DNA of 64,000 bases from Siphonodentalium dalli (Eukaryota > Mollusca > Scaphopoda > Gadilida > Siphonodentaliidae). Shown here piece by piece: positions 22,431 to 33,977 of the stretch. The stretch lies in NCBI GenBank assembly GCA_032622095.1, contig CP136063.1, forward strand, positions 150,901,379-150,965,378. Reading direction: 5' to 3'. Numbering within the stretch: position 1 is the stretch's first letter; each line of letters opens with the position of its first letter. The notes under the pieces were generated by a model that did not search any database, was not told the origin of the DNA, and saw nothing but the letters and a program-made list of their open reading frames with translations. Made by a program: the position numbers and the translations under genes.

Positions 22431-23653
22431 AGCAGGTGGACCCGACTTTGTCCGGGCTGTTTCCCCACTGGTTTTCGGCGAATTGCGCGATTTGACCTTG
22501 AATTGTCCATTTTGAAGGTCAATGTCATGTGGGGTCACGATTTGACCCGTCCAAAACACTGCCCGGACAAAAGTACCCGACAAAAGTACCCGTCAAAATC
22601 CATCCGGTTTTACCAGATTTGACATCGAATTGATCATTTTGAAGGTCAGGTCGGGGTCACGATTTGACCCGTCCAAAACACTCAGTGAACAAAAGTAACC
22701 CTACGTATCAAATTTTGTCGAAATGCCATAAAAATTCGCGAATTGACCTTGAATTGACCCGATTTCAAGGTCAATGTCACGTCACACGAGCAAATTAATA
22801 GGTTTATGCCACTCCGCGGCCGAAGGTACCTCCACATACCAAGTTTCATCGAAATCCCGTGATATTCGGGCGTTTGACCTTGAAATTACCAGATTTCAAG
22901 GTCAAGGTCACGTCGCACGGGCAAGATAATAGACCCATGTCACTCCACGGCCGAAATTACTCCCACGTACCAAGTTTCATCGAAATCGGTTCGGTCGTTT
23001 TCGAGTCCATCGCGAACAGACAGACACACAGACATCTCTTCCAAAATATATAATAGACTAGAATGTGACCCGACTTCGTCCGGGCTTTGACCTTGAATTG
23101 TCCATTTTGAAGGTCAAGGTCAAGTGGGGTCACGATTTGACCCGTCCAAAACACTGCCCGGACAAAAGTACCTGACAAAAGTACCCGTCGAAATCCATCC
23201 GGTTTTACCCGATTTGACCTTGAATTGATCATTTTGAAGGTCAAGGTTAGGTCGGGCTCACGACTCGACCCGTCCAAAACACCCAGTGGACAAAAGTAAC
23301 CCTATGTATCAAATATCGTCGAAATCCATTCAAAATTCGCGATTTGACCTTGAATTGTCCCGATGTCAAGGTCATGTCGCACGGGCAAATTAATAGGTTT
23401 ATGCCACTCCCCGTCCGAATGTACCCCCACATACCAAGTTTCATCGAAATCCCGTGATATTCGGGCGTTTGACCTTGAAATGACCCGATTTCAAGGTCAA
23501 TGTCACGTCGCACGGGCAAATTAATAGGCCTATGTCACTCCCCGGCCGAAAATACCCCCACATACCAAGTTTCATCGAAATCGGCTGGGTCGTTTTCGAG
23601 TCCATCGATTACAGACACACACACAGACAGACAGATCTTCCAAAATATATAAT
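22429..23653. repeat. Family B repeat, two successive copies
   Basis: Two related copies (about 22429-23055 and 23056-23653) each start near a GACTTYGTCCGGGCT word. They contain several modules with TGACCTTGAA and TTTCAAGGTCA pairs, then an ACCAAGTTTCATCGAAATCG module, a GTTTTCGAG module, CAGACAGA repeats and a final CAAAATATATAATAGACTAG. They are non-coding. The end style resembles a widespread invertebrate non-autonomous repeat, but the class cannot be decided from sequence alone. Confidence 0.75.
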
Positions 23654-25205
23654 AGACTAGCAGGTTAGCCCGCCACTGGCGGCATTCGTCCCATGGCTTT
23701 GTTTCAGAAACATGACATTTTTGTAATTATTTTGTTTTTATTTATTTTTGTTTTTTATTTTTGAATATGAATTTAATGTTTTTTAAATTTAATATATTTT
23801 GTTTCTGAATTGTTTTTTTATTGTTAATTTTTTTTAATTTTAAATTGTTTTAATTAAATTGTAAATTGTTTTAATTAATTTTTTTGTTTCTGGCGGAAAA
23901 AATTACCCGTAGAAATCCCCCCCCCCCCCCCTTCCTAGGAACGACAGACAACGCATTCTTTGTTTCGTGAAATCTCTCTACGATAAGATTGCATTGAATT
24001 TAAAACAAACGCTTCCCGTCGGGAAATCTGTCTTCGGGTCGTTGTTGTTGTTGGCATCACGGCTCCCCGAAAACTCTCACATTGCCGAAAACGTGTATTT
24101 AGTAAAATCGTTGTTGTTGATATTTACGGCTTGGGTGCTATTTTCTTATTTAGCAAGTTTGAGCTCAATCGGTTAGAGTCTATAAAGGACACACTCATAT
24201 ATATGACACTTCCCGTAGGTAGCAAGTTTGAGCTCAATCGGCATTCCCTGGAATTTCCCGTAGATTGGCAGATTCCAGTAGCTTTATAACGGTATATCTG
24301 GGGAGAAATCTGATGCTATATTCGTGATTATCTGGGATGATTTCGGTATATACCGAAGGTATATACTGTAAAAACAGAGCGCGCCATCCGTGCTCGCGGG
24401 GAATAAATTTCGAGCGATAACGTTTGCGTTCCCGTATAACTCTGCAGATGCGAATAACGTTGAATGGGAAACAGACGCTCTTTATAGAGATGCGTCAAAA
24501 ACAAACGCTCATTAAATAATCACTTGATTAACCCCCGCCGTGCCTTTGCGGTGATTTGAGATTGGAGAACGGGTGCTCTGAGCTTCTCTAAACCGCGACC
24601 ACGGTCGTGTCGGTGGGATTTGACACTTACATAGGAAGTTTGAGCTCAATCTTTACACGCGTTTTGGATTCTATGAAGTACATACATACATATATATATA
24701 CGAAGTCTCAAAATATATAGTAGAAGAAGAAGAAGAAGAAGATTGGCAGATTCCAATAGCTTTATAACGGTATATCTGGGGAGAAATCTGATGCTATATT
24801 CGTGATTATCTGGGATGATTTCGGTATATAACTATATACTGTAAAAACAAAGCGCGCCATCCGTGCTCGCAGGGTTGGTCAGAAACAAATGTTTTTTAAA
24901 TGTAATGTATGTTCCGTATATCTCTCTGCAGATGCAAATAACGTTGAATGGCAAACAGACGCTCTTTATAGCGATGCGTAAAAAACAAACGCTCATTAAA
25001 TAATCACTTGATTAACCCCCGCCGTGCCTTTGCAGTGATTTTGAGAGTGGAGAACGCGTGCTCTGGGCTTCTCCAAAACGCCGCGACGACGATTCCCGTG
25101 GGTTTTTACATTTAGATGGGAAGTTTGAACTCAATCGAGCGAACCGTTTTCGATTCTATGAAGTACATATATATATACGAAGTCTCAAAATATATAGTAT
25201 AGACT
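23654..25205. repeat. Family C/D composite repeat
   Basis: The left part starts CAGGTTAGCCCGCCACTGGC and continues into a long T-rich tract and a poly-C run near 23918. The right part holds two copies (about 24465-24670 and 24950-25140) of a module with ACGCTCTTTATAG, CGCTCATTAAATAATCACTT, a TGCCTTTGCGGTGATTT box and AAGTTTGAGCTCAATC. It closes with a CAAAATATATAGTATAGACTAG-type end. Related pieces lie at 27.37-27.64 and 29.1-30.3 kb. There is no coding capacity. Confidence 0.65.
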
Positions 25206-25719
25206 AGCCGACGAGCCCGACGTTGTCCGGGCTATTCAAAAACCAAATTTCAAGTCGATAGCTCTACCCGTTTCCGAGATCTGGTCTGCGCATGCGCGAA
25301 GCTGGCGTCGCACGGGCTCGACGACCCGATAAAATTCGTATCCGGGACAAGATACATTCACATACAAAATTTAAAGTCGATAGCTCCACTCGTTTCCGAG
25401 AGCTCGTCTGCGCATGCGCGAAGCTTGTGTCGCACTGGCTCGGCGACCCGATAAAATTCGTATCCGGGGCAAGATACATTCACATAGCAAATTTCAAGTC
25501 GATAGCTCCACCCGTTTCCGAGATCTCGTCTGCGCATGTGCGAAGCGGGTGCCGCACGGGCTCGCCAATACGACAACGTCCACCGCCTGGTCAAACTACA
25601 CACACGTACCAAGTTTCGTCCCGATCGGTCGAGAATCGTAGATTTGTATAAATGACAGACAAACAAACATACATACAGACAGACTAGCCGTCTTCAAAAT
25701 ATATATGAGATAGACGAGT
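25206..25719. repeat. Family A repeat (122-bp period)
   Basis: It starts GAGCCCGACGTTGTCCGGGC, then has three 122-bp units containing CAAGTCGATAGCTC, CGTTTCCGAGATCT, TGCGCATGCGC and GACCCGATAAAATTCGTAT. A GTCCACCGCCTGGTCAAAC module, CAGACAGA repeats and TCTTCAAAATATATATGAGA follow. TGCGCATGCGC is perfect at 25287 and 25409, and one base off at 25531. Open frames across both strands result from the period and composition and are not genes. Confidence 0.85.
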
Positions 25720-26094
25720 TCGACGACAAGTAATATGTTCAAGTGACTCACAAGTAAATATCGAATGACGATACATATATTTGTAAACAAGCATTGCAAA
25801 TAATGCTATTGGGACGAAAAGTCGCAAGACTTGTTCCGTATTATGATGATGATAATGATGATGAAGATGATCGATGATGACGATTATGATATGATAGAAC
25901 AAACCACTATTATGATGATCTTGTCGTTATTTGTATAAAATACGTATCAATTGACATATACGCACCCGTTCCCTAATTAAAATCAACATATTTCGACAAT
26001 TTTAGGGGAACTCCGCGAATTCGGGGATCTCCGCAAATAGTCCGCAAATAGCGACCTACTGCGAATTGTCAAAACCCCATTATCTATTTATGAA
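25720..26094. other. Non-coding with short GAT microsatellite
   Basis: An ATGATG/GATGAT run occupies about 25841-25885 and creates a His-rich minus-strand frame of no significance. No other feature is recognised. Confidence 0.45.
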
Positions 26095-26613
26095 ATGCCC
26101 ATTGGACCACAGCTTTCTAAAATTTGTAGAACAGTATACACCGGGGGCTTTAAAAAGACACCATCAAGAATTCGCAGGGATGCCCACAGAAGGGCCAATC
26201 AGGGGAGATCTGAGAGACGCCCAGCTGCCTTCCACTTGGCCCCCGAGCAAGTCCAACAGCTCGCCGTCGTAGCACCAAATAACCAGCAGCGAAACAAGGG
26301 AGACCGACGTCCCTCATTTGAGATGGAGACGTTACCACCACTTCATCCATCTCCCAACCTGGACGCCGATTGCAACACGGCAACACCGCGACCTCCGGTG
26401 TCTCCAGAGAGGAGTGAACAGTCAACACCACCACAGCAGCAACAACATGTGGACCCCCTGGAACCATACGAAATAGCCCTAGCGACAATGTCACCAGGCT
26501 ACTTTAGAGATGCATTAGCACACTCAATTGCTAACCAAAGAGACAAATTGGGTGTTCCAGCACCAACTGCCACCACTGAGTCTTCCGCCAACAGCAGCTC
26601 CACCACCAAATAA
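26095..26613 (+). CDS. Hypothetical proline-rich protein or exon
   Basis: An open frame of 172 codons has a biased, plausibly real composition. It has a basic Arg-rich start (PSRIRRDAHRRA near residues 23-34), a Pro/Ser/Gln-rich middle with a QQQQ run, and an acidic-hydrophobic block (PLEPYEIALATMSPGYFRD) before a Ser/Thr-rich tail. AATAAA overlaps the stop region (26606-26611), and another AATAAA lies near 26699. It may be the last exon of a gene or the tail of a retroelement gag-like protein. I do not recognise it, and a frame on the opposite strand is also open, so coding status is uncertain. Confidence 0.35.
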   Translation: MPIGPQLSKICRTVYTGGFKKTPSRIRRDAHRRANQGRSERRPAAFHLAPEQVQQLAVVAPNNQQRNKGDRRPSFEMETLPPLHPSPNLDADCNTATPRPPVSPERSEQSTPPQQQQHVDPLEPYEIALATMSPGYFRDALAHSIANQRDKLGVPAPTATTESSANSSSTTK

Positions 26614-27274
26614 AGGGAGAAAAAGGAGAAATAATTTATTATGTATAATTGATTGTATTTTTTTGTTTTGTTTTCCTACTTTTTGATGCATCCTTTCAAA
26701 TAAAGGCGATAATATGAGGGGTGAAGGAAAGAGCCTATCGGCCCTTTCGACCATCCCGGGGCTAGCCTCCCCGAATACTCCCTTCACATGAGGTGTGTCC
26801 AGGATATAAAAGAAGAGGCAAACAAATAACACAAGTGCAGAAGAATTTCTATTCATTGGTGGTAAATGTTTAGATAATAAGATCAACAAACAGCCTCTTG
26901 TTGAACTTAATATATGTACATTTCCTGAGAGAATTACTCGTCAATGAGTATTTAGTAAAGATGGGGGTATCGTTACTATCAAAATTGGACACATTTTGCA
27001 TAATGAGCTATTACTGAATTATGAATAGCGAATAGCATTCATAAATATTTCGACGGTTCGGAAACCTGTTCGCAGAACTGACGACTAGGAGTCAGTTTGT
27101 GAGAAAAAAGTACCCTATATATAGCTCTGGGTACCCCGTTCTGCTTGGGCGGCCTCCTCTTCGCTGGAAAGGAACTTCAATTTTGTCCGCTAGGTCATAT
27201 AATAGCAAATATCAGATCATCATGATCAGGATGACAACTTGTGGAAAATCAATTGATTGCTCAATCACCCTTTG
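26614..27274. other. Non-coding with MITE core fragment
   Basis: AATAAA-like signals occur near 26699. Around 26866-26910 the TAGATAATAAGATCAACAAA word and its mirrored TTGTTGAACTTA match the core of the 3519 MITE. No gene is seen. Confidence 0.4.
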
Positions 27275-27366
27275 CTAACCCTTTCGTGACGGGAGCTGAG
27301 CTAGTTCAGCATTAAAGATCCTATGCCATTGCATTATCTTATAATAGGGAGCCTCGCATATATATT
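27275..27366. mobile_element. Fragment of the double-hairpin MITE family
   Basis: AACCCTTTCGTGACGGGAGC and the GCATTAAAGATCC and TGCATTATCTTATA words match the left end of the 11.1-kb member. The element stops where the family C start (CAGGTTAGCCCGCCACTGGC) begins near 27371, so a later insertion or recombination cut it. Confidence 0.55.
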
Positions 27367-27860
27367 ATACTAGCAGGTTAGCCCGCCACTGGCGTGGTTG
27401 GTCCGAAACATGACATTTTAAAAATTATTTTGTTTTTATTTATATATATTTTTTAATTTTTAATATTTGTTTTTTAAATTGAATTTATGTTTTTTTAATT
27501 TTGTAATATTTATTGAATTTTTTTTAAATTTAGTTTAATTAAATTCTTTTTTATAATTTAATTGTTTTTTTATTGTTAAATTTTTTTAATTTTAAAATGT
27601 TTTTTTAATTTTTTTAATGAATTTTTTGTTTCTGGCAGGGGGGGGGGTCGGAAAAAATTTCCAGGCACGTATGATCATTTTAATTTTTTCCGGCCACAGG
27701 GGACCCACCCACCCAATTTCTTCCGTTTCTGGCCTTTTTTCCAGGCAATTTTGGACACCCACCCTTTTTTTTCCGTTTCAGGAAGTTTTTCCGGTCAGTT
27801 TTGGACACCCACCCCCCTTAAATTTGAGAAAAATTATCAATCCTGCATTATCATAATTTA
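27367..27860. repeat. Family C repeat, left part
   Basis: The same CAGGTTAGCCCGCCACTGGC start and T-rich tract are found as at 23656. They are followed by a GTTTCTGGC box, poly-G near 27638, and a repeated CCACCCTTTTTTTTCCG-type motif. Part (27636-27672) is an inverted copy of 29048-29090. Confidence 0.6.
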
Positions 27861-28123
27861 TTGCGCTATATTTGAATAGAACAGTGCATAATGAGATAAC
27901 TATACTATTTGAATTTATCATATAAGTGTCATTAATCAAGAAATGTGTCAAAATAATCACATTTCTAGGATATATAGGCAGAGTGACAAGGATTTTATTA
28001 ACATTCATTTTCATAATATATAGTCACATGATCTTGTCACATAATCACATTTGAGTATTCTACAGAATACCGGTACAACAAATTTCAGATTATTTGATAT
28101 TTTGATATTTGCTATGTGATATA

Positions 28124-28258
28124 CAGTAATGCCCTAATTAATCGACTCCATAATCACAGCAGAATAATGGGTAATTTAATTTTAATTTCCGACTAAATCC
28201 TTAAAAATTACCCATTAGTCTGCTGTGGTTATGGAGTCGTTTAATTAGGGCATTACTG
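28124..28258. mobile_element. Mariner-like MITE (TA duplication, 135 bp)
   Basis: The element starts CAGTAATGCCCTAATTAATC and ends with the complement. It is flanked by TA on both sides (28122-28123 and 28259-28260). Arms of about 55 bp leave only a short centre, so almost the whole element is a hairpin. TA duplication with a CAGT terminus is typical of non-autonomous Tc1/mariner derivatives. It is non-coding. Confidence 0.75.
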
Positions 28259-28260
28259 TA

Positions 28261-29040
28261 TTGCTGGAATCCAATTGTTTATCAAAACATGTGGAAATAC
28301 AACTGTTCATCCCAGTTCATCCCAGTTTGAAGAATAATGCTAATACCAAACATAACCATGATATACATGCGTGACTCTTCTTGGGGCATCTCAGAAACCA
28401 GAACTGAGGAAACATGTTATAGCGTGTAATGGCAGGCTGGTAGCCACTGCCTGAAGTAATAGGCTTTGTAATAATTGGGAATAATATGGATAGCCCAATT
28501 TCACTTCTTTTTTGCTCACGATATCAGTGACGATAAAATCTTCGTTACTGTGATTAACATTACAAGCTGATCCACATTGACATGGAAAACAATCTGAAAT
28601 TGTTCAAGCTGGCCCGGCTGGCCTTCAATTTATTTGTTAACATTTTGTTTTACGTTGTCAAAAGTCTATTTTATTCCATTATTTATTATATCTTTATTTC
28701 CAAGTCACATATGGTCAAGTGTGCTTTCATTTTATTGCTTATTTTCAGCTGAGTTCTGCATCGTTAATCTTATTTTGCTGTATCAGTAGATGGAATCCTG
28801 ATTAAATTTTATTTTTCCAATAGCGCAGTGTCTAGTTCTATCAAGTTGAATTTGGGTTATTGTTGGCCATTGTACAACTGATCCAACTTCTGATAACCTC
28901 TATATGTAGTATAGCATTAGTATTAACTATATATGACCTGTTTCTGTTCAAAACACATCAAAATAAGACTCAATAGAAGGAATGGGAAAAAAAATTGGCA
29001 TATGGAAAAAACTGTTTTTTTTTACCCAAGAGACACCCAC
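28261..29040. other. Non-coding, no feature recognised
   Basis: AT-rich sequence between a MITE and a family C fragment. No exon, RNA gene or repeat terminus was identified. Confidence 0.4.
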
Positions 29041-30310
29041 CCACCCCATTATACGTGCCTGGAAAAAAATTCCGACCCCCCCCCCCCTGTTTCTGGCGGA
29101 AAAATTGACCCGATGAAATCCCCCTTCCTAGGAACGACTTTCAATGAATTAATTCATGGTACCCGTCCTAAACATTTCGAGCGATAACGTTTTGTTGAAT
29201 CCCGTCGTGAAATCTCTCTGCATAATATTTCGAGTTATTTCGAGCGGGTCAATGTATAAACATTTCGAGCGATAATGTTTTGTTGAATCCCGTCGTGAAA
29301 TCTCTCTGCATAATATTTCGAGCTATTTCGAGCTTTCGAGCGATAACGTTTTGTTGGATAACGTTTTGTTGAATTGTAAACATGTCCCCCGTTCCTAGGA
29401 ACGACAAGCAATCTCTCTGCATAATATTTCGAGCTATTTCGAGCGATAACGTTTTGTTGGATAACGTTTTGTTGAATTGTAAACATGTCCCCCGTTCCTA
29501 GGAACGACAGGCAATACAATCAGACTCCCGTCATACAGATAAGTAGAGTTATGGCTCGTGGATCTGAATAGATAGCGAAAACGACGCTCTTTATATAAAC
29601 ACTGCGGGAAACGAACGCTCTTTATATATCAACGCTATTAACCCCGAAGTGCCGATTGCGGTGATTTTGATGATTGGGAAGGGAGAAACGGTGCTCTGAG
29701 CTTCTCCAAAACGCGACCACGGCGGTGTCCGTGGGATTTTACACTTATATACGAAATTTGAGCTCAATCCGTACACGCGTTTTCGATTCTATGAAGTACC
29801 CACACACACATATATATAATTTGTGGGTACCCGTTTCGAGGTGAAAATCACCTAGGGCGGAAAAACTGACCCGATCCGCGTTCATAGGAAGCCCTAAGTA
29901 CGTAAGAATCACACAACACGCATATATATAATTTGTGGGTACCCGTTTCAATGTGAACATCACCTAGGGCGGAAAAACCGAGCCGATCCGCGTTCCTATA
30001 GTAGGAAGCCCTGAGTATGTAATAATCACACAACACGCTCATGTCTGTATAATGACGCAATGTAGACAGTGCCGTTCGCGGTGATTTTGATGATTGGGAG
30101 TGGAGAAAGGGTGCTCATAGCTTCTCCAAAACGTGGGATTTTACCCTTAGATAGGAAGTTTGATCTCAATCGAGCATGCGGAGAGCACTCAAAATATTGT
30201 TCCCGTATATCTCTGCGTTGCGTTGAATTGCAAACAAACGCTCTTTTTATAGCGACGCGTCATATACAACGCTCATTAAATTATCACTTGATTAACCACC
30301 GCAGTGACGT
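29041..30310. repeat. Family C/D tandem modules
   Basis: 29041-29140 is an inverted partner of 27630-27680. From 29170 to 29515 several units repeat the words TTTCGAGCGATAACGTTTTG, AATCTCTCTGCATAATATTT and CCCCGTTCCTAGGAACGAC. From 29580 the family D module appears (GACGCTCTTTATATAAAC, GCGGTGATTTTGA, CTTCTCCAAAACGCG). Between 29820 and 30045 a 112-bp unit with TTTGTGGGTACCCGTTTC and ATCACCTAGGGCGGAAAAAC occurs twice. It is non-coding. Confidence 0.65.
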
Positions 30311-32165
30311 TCGCTGTGATTTTGATTTCGGAGCCTCTAAATTGTGTTTTTGATTGGGTGTTGGCACCAATCTAAACTTATCATACGTCATTTTTTCACT
30401 TAGATTAATTATACGATTCCGCGAAAAATCGTGTTCCCGCCAAAACCCCGAGGTACCACCTTTTGCTTGGTTAACGATCATATTTTTCTTAATGTTTCAT
30501 ACTCATAATGGCTCTTTTTCGATTCGTTCAGATTAGTAAAACACCGCTAAAAATCTTCAGATAAAATACTTTCTTGACAGCTAACAGTTTGCCTACAAGC
30601 ATCATATCAGTTTAGCAGGACCCACCAACATCATAGCAAATTAGCAGGACCACTTGACCAGGGGTGTCAATATAATGTGGCGAATCGTGCCATAAGCAGG
30701 TATGTCAAATCCCAACATATAACTGTAATCTATATTTATATTTGCGAATGTCTGTCTTCCTGTCTGCATAGCAAGTAACGGGGGACCATTTAGAGAGCTA
30801 CAAATAGGCCTAACGTGGGTAACTGGTTACTGTTCACAAGATTACCCTCCTGGTTAGTGCAATTGGATGCACCTAACGGGCTACGTCTCCTTTTGTCTCT
30901 CCTTCCAATTACCTTTCGGGAAGGGGAAACATAGGGGAGAGCCTACCCCTAAATATGTTAATTCAGATTCGAGTGTGCCTAAATGCACTATACTATTAGT
31001 ACTTATTACATATATTTGTCAGATAACAATTAGTTCCGTTTTTCTCTACATAATGCATGTCAACCAAGCTCATACTTTCTCTTCCAATTTCCATTTTTCG
31101 GGAAGAGAATGCCTTCTTTTGATGAATGGAGCGATACCAAGCAATCGATGGCTTTCTACGCCATATTCCAAAAATTTCATTCAGTGTTCTAAAACACTAT
31201 TTGCAAAATAAAATAAAATCTGATAACCCACTCCATAGAGCTGGCTGTCACATGAACTCAAGTAATGATTAGTTCACCCAGATGAAATGTCTATTGTCAT
31301 TAGGCCAAATTACGATGAACGTCCCATTTTAAAATACCCCACCTCAAATTGTTTTCATGGATGAAATGCTTCTTGTCACTGGGTCAATATAAGTTATACA
31401 CATGCATGTTTCCGGTAACCTGCCCACCCAAATCTTAAAATACCACGCCCAAAACTCTTTTTTCTTGCTTTGCCGTTTCTCGTAACAAAGAATTATAACT
31501 TGTAAATCATCTGCGCTAATGGAGATAACATTCCATTATTCCATTTACAATTTTTGTTCTGTGTTTTATACATTCTATGAGTTATTAAAATCAACAAACA
31601 TAATTTATTTTTCCTTTCTTCTCTTTCTGTTCTCTGACTTCACGAGTTTCATTATTTCAGTTACTGTTAGAAAGGTATTTTGCCACATAAAATGAAAAAT
31701 TGCGAATCTGCCTGACCATCCCATCTATTTTTATGCACCTGTTACCGGAAACACTCATTTTCATTGTATTCTGGTATTGACCCCTCAATTGACTGGAACA
31801 TACTGAATTTCTGTGAATACCCTGTGCCGATGGATTTCCCCCCCCCCCCCCCATTATGTATATGTAAAACAGTGTATCAACACAGTTTGAATCTTCACTC
31901 TCACCGGTAGAAAGCTATCCCATCTAAGGTACAGATGATCAGTCCTGGGATTCAAAGTTAATCTAAACCAAATTAATCTGTTGATGGCAACCTGACATAG
32001 CACGCTCTATAACTAGAATGCACTCAGAGAGATGCCAACGTGCGCAAAAATGTAATAAAAAAAAAAATAATTTAAAAAATAATTTCACTGTATTTTACTT
32101 AATTTATTTAATTTAATTTAATGTTAGCAAAAAAAGACAATTACAATCTTTAATAATTTTATTTA
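30311..32165. other. Non-coding with a MITE half-copy
   Basis: 30596-30661 resembles one arm of the palindrome at 9893-10008. A poly-C run lies near 31840. The remaining open frames lack motifs or splice context, and I see no gene. Confidence 0.4.
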
Positions 32166-32304
32166 GGGGATAACAGTGTGGTGTTTTGTGATTTCGGAAA
32201 GGTACATGGCGAATATACTGTGGCAAATTTAGTTAACGGGTATTTGCCACAGTATATTCGCCATGTACCTTTCAGAAATCACAAAACACCACACTGTTAT
32301 CCCC
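32166..32304. mobile_element. 139-bp near-perfect foldback element
   Basis: Arms of 63 bp with one mismatch start GGGGATAACAGTGTGGTGTT and surround a centre of about 13 bp. A diverged single arm of the same sequence occurs at 32726-32790. No convincing target-site duplication is visible at the edges, so the superfamily is unknown. It is non-coding. Confidence 0.65.
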
Positions 32305-33928
32305 ATTCTAATGCTCTTCGAACTTAAAAATGTTATTTAGACAAACAAATGGCTCGTAATTATCAACGAAATGTGCGGCCATAGAAAACATTCAGCCAAT
32401 TCACGACTTTTTATTTTAAATTTAATGCGCTAGATAAAATATAGTCCCGCAATTACCATCGCTCTTATCGTTAAAAATACTGATAAACATGAAAAATTGC
32501 CACCTCAAATGGAAATAAATATGCACAACAATTAGTTTCTGCATGTACCTGATGTCTTTTTCAGATGTTTACCACTTACAATTTGCAGTTTTGATTTTAC
32601 CGCGATCTTGAAGTTGAATTGAAACAATGGGAAATTGTTTACCCAATGCGATGTATTTCACGCCGTGTCTGTCGCGGTTTCATGTCAAGAAATTTGATCA
32701 AATGATATCGAGACACTGACATTGGTGGGGTATAACGTTGTGGTGTTTTGTATTTTCTGAAAGTACATGTATACAGGGCGAATGTACTGACTGTCAATTT
32801 TCGACAAAAGCCACATCGCTGGTTTGTTTATATAGCAACGAGCTAGTAACGGAAGTCAGTGCCAAGGGCGTCAACTCTATAATCTACTCCGTAGCGTCGC
32901 CGGCATGTACTGCGTAAGGGTGACGTCATGGAGTGAAATCGGTAGGGTGACACCAACGTACGTACCTATGAATCTGACTGATCGCCATACTGTTGCGCGA
33001 GCGCACGTAATTATGGATAATCAACTTCCAGTCTTTCCATTTGCCGCACTGATATCCAATCTTAATATCAGACTAGCTATTAGTCAACAATGCTTTTTCA
33101 TATTACAGGTACTGTACTGCACAGCCACCATGATAGTAGCAAGTTTGAAAACAAATTTTCCAAGCACATAACAAGTTTTCGAGCGTATAATCTATTTCCG
33201 TCACCTTATACTTGATTTAAATAATTTGATATGAGTATTTTCCATATTTTTCCAGCAGAAATATATTTTGTTTTAAAAATATACTTTTGATGATTACATG
33301 TACCTTTTGTGACAATTTTTATTTGTGTAGTCTTCTCCAATCATCATAAAATCACTTTATTTTGTACCCGGCATCAATTGTTGCCAAAAGATTGAGAAAC
33401 AACCAATTGGATTTATTTTAGAAATGGTACCGGTATTTGGTAGAAATTTAACATTTTATACAATTTCATACAAAAACTGTGTAGCTTGGTTTGTGCGTTG
33501 TGTGGGTCTGACTATATGGTCGGATTTGCACATGAGCCAGACCTGGTAGATGGAATTTGCCAAATGTATGTATACACCCACGGGGGCGGGGGTCTTTTAT
33601 TGTGGATAATTATAGAATTATACATGGTAAAAGATTCCTGCCCCTATATGTATATGTGTACACCCTTCGTATTTATACACTCATGTGTACATCACATGGA
33701 TTGGAAAATTCCCCGTCATAATTTTTAAGGATCAGATGACCTCGAATGTCACTTAAAAAATTACTAATAGCACACAGTTTGATCTAACAGTTGTAAAACT
33801 TTCTTAAAATCATGAGTGGCAAAATATAAGAAAGAAAAAGAAATTCACCTTGAAAATGAGACTGCTTGGGCTGAATTTTTTCAATTCCATAACATATAAC
33901 TGATCTGGTGAGTGAATCTTAAAAAAAA

Positions 33929-33930
<2 letters not shown>
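32305..33930. other. Non-coding, single arm of a foldback element at 32726
   Basis: 32726-32790 repeats the GTGGTGTTTTGT and CGAATGTACTG parts of the preceding palindrome arm. Nothing else is recognised. Short open frames near 32905 and 33486 have no supporting motif. Confidence 0.4.

Positions 33931-33975
<45 letters not shown>
33931..33975. repeat. TA dinucleotide microsatellite
   Basis: A nearly pure (TA)n tract directly precedes a family B copy, the same arrangement as at 22372. Confidence 0.95.

Positions 33976-33977
<2 letters not shown>

Noticed and set aside
22429-23653. Helitron origin for repeats ending in CTAG
   Set aside because: Helitrons end in CTRR preceded by a hairpin and start with TC. 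I see neither the hairpin nor the TC start here.
30867-31211. 114-residue open frame as a gene
   Set aside because: It has no recognisable motif, no supporting splice sites and ordinary AT-rich composition. It is likely a chance frame.
31657-31860. CRISPR-like or tRNA structures around poly-C tracts
   Set aside because: No regularly spaced palindromic direct repeats with unique spacers and no cloverleaf were found. The poly-C runs are simple homopolymers.
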